The position numbers were made by a program, and so were the translations under genes. From the NCBI RefSeq assembly GCF_002886255.1, contig NZ_NJAU01000003.1:62001-126000 (forward strand): a stretch of 64,000 nucleotides of DNA. Direction: 5' to 3'. This document shows positions 18,522-28,663 of the stretch, one piece after another. Origin of the DNA: Alteribacillus bidgolensis (lineage in GTDB: Bacteria > Bacillota > Bacilli > Bacillales > Marinococcaceae). Under the pieces are notes generated by a model. It had not been told where the DNA came from, made no database searches, and saw only the letters and a program-made list of their open reading frames with translations. Numbering within the stretch: position 1 is the first letter of the stretch; every line of letters starts with the position of its first letter.

Positions 18522-18657
18522 CCTTTAATAAAAAGAATATATATTGCTTTAGTTTCTGGAGTTTTTATTCTTTTTATTAAGGACAAAGTGAATTACTTTT
18601 GTTACTAAGTACCAGCACTTATCAGGAGGGATCGTTGCCACTTCCTCTAATACCATA

Positions 18658-20961
18658 CTATTGCTTTATTCCACTTTGGTTTAACAGTTGCTTTAGGATC
18701 CCGGAATGATGTGTTCGTTGTAAAAAGATATCCAAGTCATGGAGAGCTCTTGTCATTGCAACGTAAAGCAATTTGATATCTAATTCATTATCCAAGTTGT
18801 AATTTTCTTTATCTGTGACAAGTATCACTGCATCAAATTCAAGTCCTTTAGATAGATATGAAGGTACAACATGAACACTCCCTTCTTCTAAATGTTCGTT
18901 CTCTTCTAATTCTTTGGAAGAAATACCCGTATATTTTTTTAAAGCATTATGGATCATAGAACACTCTTTTTGGGTTTTTCCTATTATCGCAATGGATTGG
19001 TGACCTATTTGTTTGTATTCAAAAACACTTTCTTGAATCCGTAATGCTGCGTCTTTTGAGGTATCAAACAAATGAAAGTTTGGTTCATCTCCATGTCGGA
19101 CTACTGGTTTGGCAAAGGGCAATCCTTCCGCCTTACTGTATTGAATTACCATGTTTGCCTGTTCCATAATTTCCTGCGTCGTACGATAGCTTTGTTCTAA
19201 CGTGGTATAGGTTGCTTTGTTAAAAACATTTTCAATCACTTCATCCCAATTCATAATACTTCTATAGCTATGAATGCCTTGAGACAAGTCGCCTAAAATG
19301 GTAAATAACTCAGTATTAGTGACTTTTTTTAAAGTGTAAAATTCAAATAGGCTATAGTCTTGAGCTTCATCAATAACTATATTTTTAATTTTTTGTGTTT
19401 CTTTTACTCCTGCGAGTAAATACTTTGTGTACAGCAGCGCAGCAGCATCTTCCTCTTCAATCTTTTTACCTTTTAACACAGACTTGTTGTACGAAGCCAA
19501 TAACTTTGCTTCTTTTTTTGATATACTTCCGTCACCATATTTTAATAAAAGATTTTCGTTTGTCATTAAGTCTTTATAATAGGTGTGAATATCTTTTTTG
19601 GTAAACTTCTTCACGTAAGGATTCACTATATTTTTGGATTCCTTTTTTAAAGTCTGTATATATTCTTCTTTTTGATCCATTATATTTACGATTTTTTCTC
19701 TTCGCTTTTCTGGATCTTTTACACTGTACCTAATCTTTTCAATCCGGCTATCATAGATGTCTTCTACTTTTTGAAGAATGTCTTTTTTCTTCGTTTTGAC
19801 ATGATTTGAAATCACTTTCTTCATTTTTTCTATACGTTGAAAAGGCGGCATGTATGCATATTGCTCTTCAAAAAGAGCTTTCACCTTTTTCCCTTCAAAT
19901 AACACAAACCGATCCAGTTTTAAATCTTCCTCGACAATAAGATTGGCTGTGATGTCAGCAGCATATCGATCTATCAATTCTTTACACAGCATAGAACCCT
20001 TAAATTGAGCAACCCAGGATAAAGTGTCCAGGTTTTCTTTAGGATCTCCTTCCACAAGCTTCAGCAGCTTTTCATCCGATTTTGTAAAAGTGAACTTTTT
20101 TCCCATGGCTTCTTGAAAAAAATCTTGGAATGTTGTCTGAGTTACATCTTCCACTCCAAGTTCCGGAAGAACGTCCGAAATGTAATCAAGAAACAACTTA
20201 CTTGGTGCTAAGATCATCATTTAGGAAGGATTAAACGTTTCTGCATACGTATAGATGAAATAAGCGATACGATGCATGGCAATGGTGGTTTTTCCACTTC
20301 CAGCAACCCCTTGAACAATTAACGGCTTGTTCATCTCTGCTCGAATGATACGATTTTGTTCGGACTGTATGGTCGAAACAATATCCTTTAATCGTTTTTC
20401 TGCATTTGTCGTTAAAGCAGCCTGCAGCATCTGGTCCCGTGCTGTAATATCAATATCTCTAATTTCCTCGAGTTCTCCGTCTTCCACCACATACTGTCTT
20501 TTTAAAGACAGTTCCCCTTCATGAGTCTGGCCTTCTGCTTCATACGAAGCTTCTCCCAAACTTCCCTCATAATATAGATTAGCAATAGGGGAACGCCAAT
20601 CCACAATCACAGGCTCATGCGTATCTTTTCTGCTTAAAGATGTTTTTCCTATATACAACTGTTCTGTTTGTTCAGTATCTTTTGGAGTAAAATCAATTCT
20701 GCTGAAATAAGGATTATCTTGTATATTCAGTAAGTTCCGGAATTCTTTTGTGGTCATATCTAGTAATTGTGCGTTTGATAAGGTGTTCACATAACTTAAA
20801 CTGCTGTCTAAATGGTCTAGTTCCACTAATGCGTGTTTAATATTACGTTGATATCCTTGTTGGTCTTTTAACGATTTCTCTAATACTTCACGGATATATG
20901 TTTTTGTTTCTTCAAAATGAGCTCGCTCTTTCTGCAGCTCTTGATGTTCCCTATCTGCCAT
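18658..20961 (-). pseudogene. helD: HelD RNA polymerase-recycling helicase split by an in-frame stop
   Basis: HelD frees stalled RNA polymerase using a UvrD/Rep-like motor. The N-terminal arm is a long coiled coil (REHQELQKERAHFEETK) that reaches into the polymerase. Walker A is GVAGSGKTT. After AETFNPS comes TAA at 20,221-20,223, then MMILAPSKLFLDYISDVLPE continues in the same frame to the helicase C-terminal motifs (SYRTTQEIMEQA, YVAMTRALHDLDIF). The sum is 767 codons, about normal for HelD. One base change explains the break. Restart at ATG 20,220 would lack the ATP-binding loop. Confidence 0.9.
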
Positions 20962-20974
20962 AAAGAACTCCCTT

Positions 20975-21133
20975 CTATTTTTTATTTCTTTTTATTTTTG
21001 ATTTTTCGCGTAATAAAGCTATTTTCGTTATGATCTGTTTTCTTTCCTGATAAGAACTGCTTTCTTTTAATTGATTTTCTAATTCTTGTAGCCGATTTTG
21101 TTCTTCATGATTCAAGAAATTTTCATCAGTCAA
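20975..21133 (-). CDS. Small charged coiled-coil protein upstream of helD
   Basis: A 52-codon frame from TTG 21,133 with GGAGTGG 8 bases upstream, ending 13 bp before helD. The sequence is highly charged and helical (HEEQNRLQELENQLKESSS, then ITKIALLREKSKIKRNKK). I know no family for it. The spacing and shared strand suggest co-transcription with helD. It may be a small partner of HelD or RNA polymerase, or only a leader peptide. Confidence 0.5.
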   Translation of the reverse strand: MTDENFLNHEEQNRLQELENQLKESSSYQERKQIITKIALLREKSKIKRNKK

Positions 21134-21338
21134 ATTTTTCCACTCCAAATGGATTTAATGTAGAAGATATAATTGAGGATATAGGGGATATAAGGGGTAC
21201 ACAGGTAATATACCACAACGATTTTAGCCTGTGAAATGTAAACGCAAACAAACTGATTAGAATAGGATTATTTGAAAGAAGTGAACGTTTTCGTTTGTGA
21301 TTATGATTGTTTACTATATTAGTTAGCGGTGATCACAT

Positions 21339-21982
21339 GTGTTAAAAGATACAGGGGAAAGAATCATCCCTAAAGTAATGCACCCTAGTAATGGAATGTT
21401 ACTTGAACATCTTGCCCGTTATTACTTTGCTATCCCCTATGCATCTGGGCGCGTACTGGACATTGCGTGCGGAACTGGATATGGCGCCCAGATGACAGCA
21501 AAAGCCAAAAAGAAAGAAATAACAGAGATCATAGGAATAGACATTGATCCTAAGACGATTAATTATGCAAAAAAAAGTATTACCATCCATTACTGACTTT
21601 TCAAACGGGGAATGCTCTTGATGCTTCACTCAAGCAAAAGATAGGCATGTTTGATACGATTATTTCTTTTGAAACCATTGAGCATGTTCCAAATGATAAG
21701 GAATTTTTAACAAAAATTTGTAAATTGCTTAAACCTGGGGGAACCCTTGTTTTATCGACCCCTTTTGGTCAGGGGAGAGGAAAACCCTGTGGATCTCCTT
21801 TTCATTACCATCAGTTAACAGAACATGAATTCCTTACACTGTTTACCGGAAAAAATGAACTATTTGAGAACATCGAGATTTTCTACCAACAAGGAGTATC
21901 CATCGAAAATGTAAAACGACCCAAGGTACGCTACCCATTAGGAATAACTGTTTGCAAAAAAGCACTACCATATACTGAATAA
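21339..21982 (+). pseudogene. Class I SAM-dependent methyltransferase, frameshifted
   Basis: Motif I (VLDIACGTGYGAQ) and motif II (IIGIDIDPKTINYAKK) lie in the first frame (21,339-21,596). One base in the A-run near 21,572 shifts the frame. The second part then supplies FDTIISFETIEHVPNDKEFL and the LKPGGTLVLSTPFG motif. Repaired, it would be about 214 residues. The GTG start at 21,339 has a weak GGTGAT upstream. Relatives methylate small molecules or lipids; the substrate is unknown. Confidence 0.85.
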
Positions 21983-22077
21983 CCATAAAAAACGACTGTT
22001 TGTACAAAATTAGAATGAAGTAAAGCAAGAAGAATATTTATTCACGTAGTAGATTGGTTAAGAGAAAGGATATCGTA

Positions 22078-22408
22078 ATGAGCAAGCTCAATAAAGAAAT
22101 AACGTCGAGAAAATATCATTTCCCATCCTGATGCTGGTAAAACTACCCCGTTGTTGGGAAACTACAATTTGAAGTGCTTGAGCACCGACTCTTACATGAA
22201 TACAAGGCAGACATTCGCCTCCTTTCTTTTACTGTTGCTCGGTGGGTAGATAAAAGAGGCACTAGATACTTTCAAAAAAAGGCAAAAAAACCTAGTCATA
22301 GACCGAGACGGTAGAACTGTCGCTTTATTTGACAATGAATTCCAAATGAATATGACGAAAAATAAATACCCCACACTCAACTTCTACGAAAATTCTTATA
22401 TGAAATAA
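22078..22408 (+). pseudogene. prfC: Remnant of peptide chain release factor 3 (internal deletion)
   Basis: Reading across frames gives the RF3 N-terminus: MSKLNKEITSRK, then ISHPDAGKTT, the RF3 form of the GTPase G1 loop. It jumps directly to the C-terminal domain (VVGKLQFEVLEHRLLHEYKA, then LVIDRDGRTVALFDNEFQMN and KYPTLNFYENSYMK). About 400 codons in between are missing and several stops and shifts are present. RF3 is normally 520-530 residues. A second intact copy elsewhere is likely. Confidence 0.8.
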
Positions 22409-22424
22409 TAAACGGATAGAGAAA

Positions 22425-22451
22425 AGACTGCAGGAAAAATTCCTGCAGTCT
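22425..22451 (-). terminator. Intrinsic terminator of the second USP gene
   Basis: Perfect stem AGACTGCAGGA/TCCTGCAGTCT with a 5-base loop, followed on the minus strand by TTTTCTC. It begins at the stop codon of the USP gene. Confidence 0.85.
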
Positions 22452-22452
22452 C

Positions 22453-22866
22453 TTACTTTACAATCATAACCGGACAATTTACACGCTTAGCCACTTTATG
22501 ACTGACACTTCCTAGAACCATACTCTGAAGGTTGTTTAAGCCACGACTACCTAGCACGACACAATCGTATTTATGATCATTAGCATGTTTCACAATGGTA
22601 GGTCCTGGTTCACCATGTAAAATCTGCACCTCATATGATACTTGATTTTCCTTCAATAGTTCCTCTATGTCTTTTAGCTTATCACGTCGTTTTTTTGATA
22701 CAAGGTTTTTATCTCCCGTATGCAATACATCTGTTTTGGATTTTGTCTCATCAATGACATAGACAATATCAATGTTGCCATCATCACCTAAAATTTTAAC
22801 AGCATGTTGTGCAGCACGGTATGCGTGGTCCGAGCCATCCGATGCAATAAGTACACGTAGGTACAT
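22453..22866 (-). CDS. Universal stress protein (UspA family), paralogue
   Basis: A 137-residue USP with MYLRVLIASDGSDHAYRAAQ at the start and the ATP-binding loop GSRGLNNLQSMVLGSVSHKV at the end. It follows the intact SulP gene at a distance of 110 bp, with a hairpin between them, so it may be read from its own promoter or by readthrough. It is the intact partner of the pair duplicated at 16,638-18,521. Confidence 0.92.
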   Translation of the reverse strand: MYLRVLIASDGSDHAYRAAQHAVKILGDDGNIDIVYVIDETKSKTDVLHTGDKNLVSKKRRDKLKDIEELLKENQVSYEVQILHGEPGPTIVKHANDHKYDCVVLGSRGLNNLQSMVLGSVSHKVAKRVNCPVMIVK

Positions 22867-22924
22867 ATATTATCCTCCTGCCTATTTCATTATTTTTATC
22901 ATTAGATACCTTCCTTTTCAAAGT

Positions 22925-22960
22925 AAAGAACGACCACCAGTTCTTAGTGATCGTTCTTTT
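22925..22960 (-). terminator. Hairpin between SulP and USP genes
   Basis: AAAGAACGA...TCGTTCTTT arms with an inner CCAC/GTGG-like extension, downstream of the SulP stop. On the minus strand the T-run is short (TTTACTTT), so it is probably an attenuator rather than a full terminator. Confidence 0.5.
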
Positions 22961-22976
22961 AAGGATTCTGCTTGTT

Positions 22977-24437
22977 CTAATGCCCTGAGGCTTTAGTTAA
23001 ACCTCCTATTTTGTTCAACAACTGCTTACTTTCTGCATTTAATCCAGCATACGTCACTTTGATATCTTGTTGTTCAAATTTACTCTCAATCTTATCCAAA
23101 GCATTAATTGCTGAATCATCCCATAAATGAGCTTCACTTAGATCAATCTGTACTTCATTCACTTCATCTTTAAATCTGAATTTCTTTGGCAAATCAGAAA
23201 CGGAAGCAAAAAACAATTGCCCCTTTAAAGAGTAAATTTTCTTCTTTTGATCTGCAACTAGTTTTTCTTCCACATGAATTTTAGAAATCTTAGAAGCAAA
23301 GAAAATAGCACTTAAAATGACGCCTGCTAACACTCCTTTAGATAAATCATGGGTTACCACAACAGTAGCTACGGTCACTACCATTACTGTAGAATCTGTT
23401 TTTGGAACTTTATGAATGTTAATTAAAGAACTCCAGTCAAACGTTCCAATAGATACCATAATCATTACTCCTGCTAATGCAGCCATGGGGATTTGTACAA
23501 CAATCCCGCCAAGAGCTATAATGAGGACCATCAAGGCAACACCAGCTACTAAAGAAGAAAGCCGCCCATTTCCTCCTGATTTTACATTGATGACTGATTG
23601 GCCAATCATGGCACAACCTGCCATACCACCAAAACAACCCGTTACAATATTAGCAATCCCTTGTCCACGACACTCTTTGTTTTTATCACTTTCTGTATCT
23701 GTCATATCATCTACAATAGAAGCCGTTAACAGTGACTCTAATTGCCCGACAATAGTCAAAGCCAAAGCATACGGGAAAATAATAGCTAACGTTTCAAACG
23801 TCAACGGAACAGAGGGAAGCATAAAGACAGGAAGAGATTGTGTAAGAGAACCTAAATCTCCAACGGTTCGCACTCCAAAATTTGCAAATATAGCAATTGC
23901 CGTGACAACAACAATAGCAACTAGAGTGGAAGGAACAGCAGTCGTGACCTTTGGCAGCAAGTAAATAATTGCTAGAGTCAAAGCCACTAAAGCATACATA
24001 ATCCAGGTTTCTCCAACGAAATGTTGCAGTTGAGAAGTGAAAATGAGAATAGCTAAGGCATTAACAAAACCAACCATAACTGATCGAGGGACAAACTTCA
24101 TAACCTTAGACAATTTAAAAACACCAAACAATATCTGTAAAATCCCTGTTAATATCGTAGCAGCCAACAGATATTCAAGTCCGTGATCTGCAACGAGTGT
24201 AATCATCAGTAAAGCCATTGCACCAGTAGCTCCTGAAATCATCCCTGGCCTTCCACCAATAAAGGCAATAACCACGGCGATACAAAAAGAAGCATAAAGA
24301 CCAACCATCGGATCTACTCCAGCAATAATGGAAAAGGCAATGGCTTCAGGGATAAGAGCAAGTGCAACAACAATTCCGGCAAGGACATCTCCTCTTATGT
24401 TGCCAAACCACTCTTGCTTAATTGATTGAAAATTCAA
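22977..24437 (-). CDS. SulP-family inorganic anion transporter with C-terminal STAS domain
   Basis: A 486-residue membrane protein. The SulP motif GIVVALALIPEAIAFSIIAG lies in the first membrane segment, followed by about ten more segments. GCFGGMAGCAMIGQSVINVK is the conserved central motif. Residues about 400-480 form the STAS domain (VNEVQIDLSEAHLWDDSAIN). SulP proteins carry sulfate, bicarbonate or dicarboxylates; the bicarbonate branch is often linked with USP-like partners, but the substrate is not settled here. It is intact, unlike its paralogue at 17,066. Confidence 0.92.
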   Translation of the reverse strand: MNFQSIKQEWFGNIRGDVLAGIVVALALIPEAIAFSIIAGVDPMVGLYASFCIAVVIAFIGGRPGMISGATGAMALLMITLVADHGLEYLLAATILTGILQILFGVFKLSKVMKFVPRSVMVGFVNALAILIFTSQLQHFVGETWIMYALVALTLAIIYLLPKVTTAVPSTLVAIVVVTAIAIFANFGVRTVGDLGSLTQSLPVFMLPSVPLTFETLAIIFPYALALTIVGQLESLLTASIVDDMTDTESDKNKECRGQGIANIVTGCFGGMAGCAMIGQSVINVKSGGNGRLSSLVAGVALMVLIIALGGIVVQIPMAALAGVMIMVSIGTFDWSSLINIHKVPKTDSTVMVVTVATVVVTHDLSKGVLAGVILSAIFFASKISKIHVEEKLVADQKKKIYSLKGQLFFASVSDLPKKFRFKDEVNEVQIDLSEAHLWDDSAINALDKIESKFEQQDIKVTYAGLNAESKQLLNKIGGLTKASGH

Positions 24438-24754
24438 CCCAACACCTCTTCTCCATTCTATTTAATTTTTTGTGACTTTTGTCTCTTACAAAAGTCGGCC
24501 GTTGTGAACAAAAATAGAATAGCATACATTTATCGACATATAAAAACGTTATGTAAGCGTAGATCATATTAAATAATCGTCTATATTCTCGTTATATCTC
24601 TCATTTTCCACTCCATTTCACAAATGTTCTTTTTTATTAAATTCTTTTTTTTCTAAATTTTCTTATTTTATATTTTTTCATTTATATACCTTTAGTTGTA
24701 AGTTTTTATCGAGACCTGCCAGTAGTCAGGTTGAAATAGGGATATGAGTGATGC
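24438..24754. other. AT-rich gap upstream of the SulP gene
   Basis: It must hold the SulP promoter (minus strand). No gene, repeat or clear operator is visible. Confidence 0.35.
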
Positions 24755-25195
24755 GTGGGTGAGGAAATCGACATAACTGACCGTTTTTTTTACATTGGAG
24801 AAACGACCGAAGTAGATGAAGAACGAATCGGGGTCAATAATTATTACGCTGGTTCCTTTCAGACAGAAGATCAAGGGGCATACATTGTTGCCACCGAGGG
24901 GATTTTTACATATGGGGATGAGGAAGAAGGTACCTTTCGCAGTGCCAAATCATTTGTCGGGGCTAGCAAGACACCTACTGTAAAAAAATCTAAGAAGATG
25001 AAAGGTTTTGATAAGCAAGTAACTCCTGAACGTGCAGAATTAATCCCTTTATTTAACCCTACGTCAGTTACACCAGAAGAAGAAGTTTCTATACAACTCC
25101 TTTTACACGGTGAACCGATGCCAGATACGGAGGTAGCTGTCATTCGTCGGAGTGACTCTTCGGATATCCGAAAAAACCTTGCTGGCTTTTTATGA
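24755..25195 (+). pseudogene. DUF4198-type (metal-uptake-like) protein fragment
   Basis: The open frame reads a middle segment of a DUF4198-like extracytoplasmic protein: beta-rich, with EDQGAYIVATEGIFTYGDEE, then PLFNPTSVTPEEEVSIQLLL and HGEPMPDTEVAVI. The usual signal peptide and first domain are absent upstream. The C-terminal Ig-like end is cut after ADIRKN-like codons at 25,180. A following hydrophobic frame to 25,364 may be the old C-terminal membrane anchor in another frame. DUF4198 proteins occur with nickel or cobalt transporters; none is seen here. Confidence 0.55.
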
Positions 25196-25402
25196 AAGGG
25201 GAATTATTTTGCAAGCGATACAACAAGGACTGTTTATTCTCTTGTCAATAATCATCATTAGTATATTTTTTTATTTAGTAAGATTCCTAATCTCTCATTT
25301 TCTAAGTGATTTTTATTATAATTTTTATAAAAAAATTCATAGATTATTCAAAAACATATTTTAAAAAAATAGTTGAGCTAAAAGGAATTTTTCATCAAAC
25401 TG

Positions 25403-25425
25403 AGCCCATCAATGATGGGCTTTTC
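25403..25425 (+). terminator. Intrinsic terminator
   Basis: Stem AGCCCATC/GATGGGCT with a 3-base loop, followed by TTTCTG, after the DUF4198 remnant. Confidence 0.75.
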
Positions 25426-25499
25426 TGTATTGAAAAATAATCACTCAACGATGCTTTCTCTACTTGGTAGATGAGAGGTAGCTTCCTCTTAGGATTATT

Positions 25500-26240
25500 T
25501 CAATCTAACATATTATAGATGCAGTGCGTGAAAGAGGAAACGTATACCTATCATTTTTCGTTCCTAAACTATGTCCCTTGTAGTAAATTCCTTCTACCCG
25601 ATTATTAGGATAAAAAGGCCATCCCTCTATAAAACAACCCCCAGTTTTGTTTTTGAATCGAAGCTCTAAAACCTCCAATCACTTCCCCTTCGCAGCTACC
25701 TATTTCACTGAGTGCTGGTTCCATGGTTAATATCACATGATAGTTCATGTGTTTTTTGCATTCCTCATATAAAGGCCCCGTATTTTCAAATTGGTACGAA
25801 TAACCAATTAGATGTTTTTTTTAACCCTCCCCTTTCCACTATAAGGTATTCACCTAAATGAAGAGAGTTGCAGTCATTGATCAAGTTTTCTTTTTTATCA
25901 GATATACACTTTCCTATGTCTAAGGTATTAAAACCTTCTGTTTTAGGGGACGCCGCACAACGAGGAAAAGAATCCTGTCATCCATCCGAGAAGGATATGT
26001 ACCACCACAGTTGGATCTCCCCCTTATCATCCCTTTTTCTCTTCTATATATTTTTTGATTTCTTGAAAGGCCATTCGACCACCCAGTAATACTAGTGAAT
26101 GATCATGATGATCGGTATCTGAATATTTTATTTCCTCAATCCTGTCTCTAAGTATTCCAGTAATTCTTTATGAGTCAAAGGTTTGCTCTTCTTATGTCCG
26201 CGATTTGATCAAACCGAAGGTAATAAATTTCCTCTTTATT
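25500..26240 (-). pseudogene. Degraded unidentified gene
   Basis: On the minus strand, protein-like segments follow each other in shifting frames: NKEEIYYLRFDQIADIRRAN, KYSDTDHHDHSLVLLGGRMA, LIGYSYQFENTGPLYEECKK and EIGSCEGEVIGGFRASIQKQ. The order, the strand and the similar composition suggest one gene of about 230 codons with several stops and indels. I do not recognise the family. The HH-D-H cluster may be a former metal site. Confidence 0.4.
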
Positions 26241-26663
26241 CTTAACATGGAACTGTTTTTAAACGTGAGTAATGTAATGGCAGCATCCAGTGTCATAAAA
26301 ATGTTAATTATTCCAATAGGTACCCTTCTGTATTTTATGATATTTTCCTAATAGGGTTCACTCTATTGGGAAGGTTTGTGTAGTTGATGTAGTAGTATTT
26401 ATCAATTCCCAATAGACTTTTCCGTAATGAATGGTAGAAATCACACAAGTAGGGAAAAGTTCTTTGTATTGTAAAATAGCAAAGCTGAAAGAACAGAAAG
26501 TCATATAAAGTATAAAAACAAGCCCAGGCTTTGAAGCAATTGCCTTCCCTACATTAGATTTTCCCTATTAAATAGAAACTATTCCCATTTATGGAAGTAT
26601 CTGCTATTCTGAACTTAACAAATGGCTTCACCACCACTTTTTTGAGATGTTGTTTTTTGACAG
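26241..26663. other. Intergenic debris
   Basis: An imperfect hairpin, CCTAATAGGGTTCACTCTAT, lies near 26,348-26,373. No supported reading frame was seen. Confidence 0.3.
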
Positions 26664-26690
26664 ACAAAGCCCATCTATGCTGGGCTTTGT
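26664..26690 (+). terminator. Intrinsic terminator
   Basis: Perfect 10-bp stem ACAAAGCCCA/TGGGCTTTGT followed by TTATTAAT. No intact gene lies upstream. Confidence 0.7.
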
Positions 26691-26771
26691 TTATTAATCT
26701 TTTTTATTTTTGGTTTTCATTTAGAAAAAAGGGTGAAAGTTCTAAGAATTACATAAATAAGAGGAGAGCGA

Positions 26772-27238
26772 ATGAGAAAAGCAAAACAAGCTGTTTTAGC
26801 ATCTGCATTAGGGTTAGCAGTGTTAGCGACGCCATTAGCTCTACCGACTTTAGAGCGTCAATAGCTTGTCCAATAGCTACAGGATCCACAGTTACTTCTC
26901 CGCCAACCTCAGCTGCTTCTGCGGAACCAGTAGCTAAGAAGACAGCTGACAATCGAAGTGGTTTCGTCAAGGGAGCGATGGAAAAAGCGTTCTTTGAATC
27001 AGGTCAGCAATATAATGTAATGGTGATGAACTTGAGTCAAGGTTATAATCCCAATCAATTACAAGGTGTACAGTACTTTGATACGGTAGATTACGATGGC
27101 ATTACATTCGGAGTCTGAGTGTTTGAAGAAGGAGCATTTGTTAACGAAGGTGATGGAGGATATGATAATTGGGCCTTTAGAGGCTGGTTTGAACGCACGG
27201 GAGATGACCAGAAGACGGTCAATTTTCATAGACCTTAA
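26772..27238 (+). pseudogene. Secreted small stress-protein-like gene, frameshift plus nonsense
   Basis: ATG 26,772 follows AGAGGAGAG and opens a clear signal peptide (MRKAKQAVLASALGLAVLAT). The frame then shifts near 26,845. The mature part reads YNVMVMNLSQGYNPNQLQGV, then YDGITFGV, a TGA (27,116-27,118) in place of the Trp expected before VFEEG, and NWAFRGWFERTGDDQKTVNF with a natural stop at 27,238. It resembles small secreted Bacillus proteins annotated as stress proteins; I am not sure of the family name. Not functional. Confidence 0.7.
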
Positions 27239-27370
27239 TGAAAAATAGAGGTAAAGATGGAAAAAAGCGTATTACAGTGAATACATTCTTATCTAGTTTA
27301 GTTGTGGTGACTATATTTTATCAATAACCCATTTACATATAATTGTAGAATGATAAGAGGAGAGATGATT

Positions 27371-28246
27371 GTGTTATTAAAAGAATTAGATACACCAATT
27401 AGTATTGTAAATGTAATTGATCTTGATATCGATTTAGCAAAAATGAAAGACAAGCTGAGAAAGGCATATTTGGAGTATGAACCTGATGCTTACTTGACTC
27501 AAAAAAATAAAATAGAAATTTTACAGTCGCATTTGTCACAAAATGAGTTGAATAAAATTGGAAATGAAGTTTGGATAAAGATTTACAAAGGTGAAACCCC
27601 TGATAGCGATCTACCGGAAATCTTCCCAAGTGTATCAAGTGATGTTTTTTCAAAAATCTCTTCTTTACAACCGACAAGAATGCGGCTTATTTCTGAATGT
27701 GAGTTGATTTGGGAAGGAAGGGGTTGGGAAATTCGACGAATTCCTTGTGGTTCATTTCAACAAACTGAAGCAACGGTCTCCACTAATGATTTAGATTATC
27801 GCCTGATCCCCCGGAAATTCAAAGAGTTGCCTGAGTACCTATTTGATGAAGACCTTAAAAAACTTCTAATTCAAGTTGGAGATAAAGTTAAAGAATATAA
27901 TAATTCTGTAAAAAAACTAAGTATTTCAATTCATCACACTTTAGTTCTGTGTATTCCAGACCAGATAAGCTCCAACTCACCTGAAGGAATTCATCAAGAT
28001 GGAATGGATTATATTGTATCTGCATTGGTGGTCGAAAGAAATAATATTAGTGGTGGAAAAAGTATTATTTATGGTGCTGATGCGAGAACGTCTCTACTCA
28101 ATATTACATTGCAGTCTGGTCAAGGTATTTTTCAACCAGATAAAGGAACAGAGTTGTGGCATGAAGTAACACCTATTTCATTAATTAATCCAAATGAGCC
28201 GGGGTATCGATCGACTATTGGATTTGATGTTTTAATATTGGAGTGA
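27371..28246 (+). CDS. 2-oxoglutarate/Fe(II) dioxygenase, amino-acid hydroxylase type
   Basis: A protein of about 291 residues. GTG 27,371 is preferred because AGAGGAG lies 8 bases upstream; ATG 27,350 or 27,365 are alternatives. The C-terminal half carries the 2OG-Fe dioxygenase core: EGIHQDGMDYIVSALVVERN with the HxD iron ligands, a Gly-rich strand (NISGGKSIIYG), the distal His in GTELWHEVTPI, and Arg in GYRSTIGFDVLILE for 2-oxoglutarate. This layout resembles the L-isoleucine 4-hydroxylase family (PF10014). The N-terminal 120 residues are not recognised. It starts a three-gene unit with an ACT protein and an exporter, so it probably hydroxylates a free amino acid. Confidence 0.82.
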   Translation: MLLKELDTPISIVNVIDLDIDLAKMKDKLRKAYLEYEPDAYLTQKNKIEILQSHLSQNELNKIGNEVWIKIYKGETPDSDLPEIFPSVSSDVFSKISSLQPTRMRLISECELIWEGRGWEIRRIPCGSFQQTEATVSTNDLDYRLIPRKFKELPEYLFDEDLKKLLIQVGDKVKEYNNSVKKLSISIHHTLVLCIPDQISSNSPEGIHQDGMDYIVSALVVERNNISGGKSIIYGADARTSLLNITLQSGQGIFQPDKGTELWHEVTPISLINPNEPGYRSTIGFDVLILE

Positions 28247-28250
28247 AATT

Positions 28251-28640
28251 ATGAATAGAAATTCATTCCCATACTTAAAGTTACTTGAAGATACTTATTC
28301 TTTGTGTAAAGTTTCTAATGAATTCGATATTCGCAGCACCACCAGCCAGATCTTTTGTACTATAAAAGAGTCAGGTGTAACAACGTTAATTTACAAACAA
28401 GACCAAATTGCAGATGGAAATTTCTTAGATGTATCACATGGATGGAAAGTATTACGAGTCGAAGCAAAACTTGAGTTTTCACAAACTGGAATATTGTATT
28501 CAATTATTGCACCATTATCAAAGGCTGAAATAAGTATTTTAGTCGTTTCTAGTTTTGACACCGATTATATTTTTTTCAAAGAAGAAAACTTTGATAATGC
28601 GTTAGATGTGCTTAGAATTGAGGGTTATCAAATTATTTAG
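28251..28640 (+). CDS. ACT-domain protein (CASTOR/ACT_7-like amino-acid sensor)
   Basis: A 129-residue protein 4 bp after the dioxygenase gene, with GGAGTG before its ATG. The C-terminal half (KVLRVEAKLEFSQTGILYSI, then PLSKAEISILVVSSFDTDYI) matches the ACT-like module that binds free amino acids. The N-terminal half is a second, more divergent module. Without an enzymatic domain it probably senses the amino acid that the neighbouring oxygenase or exporter handles, perhaps by binding one of them. Confidence 0.82.
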   Translation: MNRNSFPYLKLLEDTYSLCKVSNEFDIRSTTSQIFCTIKESGVTTLIYKQDQIADGNFLDVSHGWKVLRVEAKLEFSQTGILYSIIAPLSKAEISILVVSSFDTDYIFFKEENFDNALDVLRIEGYQII

Positions 28641-28663
28641 CGAAGAAAAGTAGGTATGTAGAT

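Noticed and set aside
26591..27118. Long plus-strand frame over the secreted-protein pseudogene
   Set aside because: Its first half has no ribosome site or protein character; only the end belongs to the pseudogene called at 26,772.
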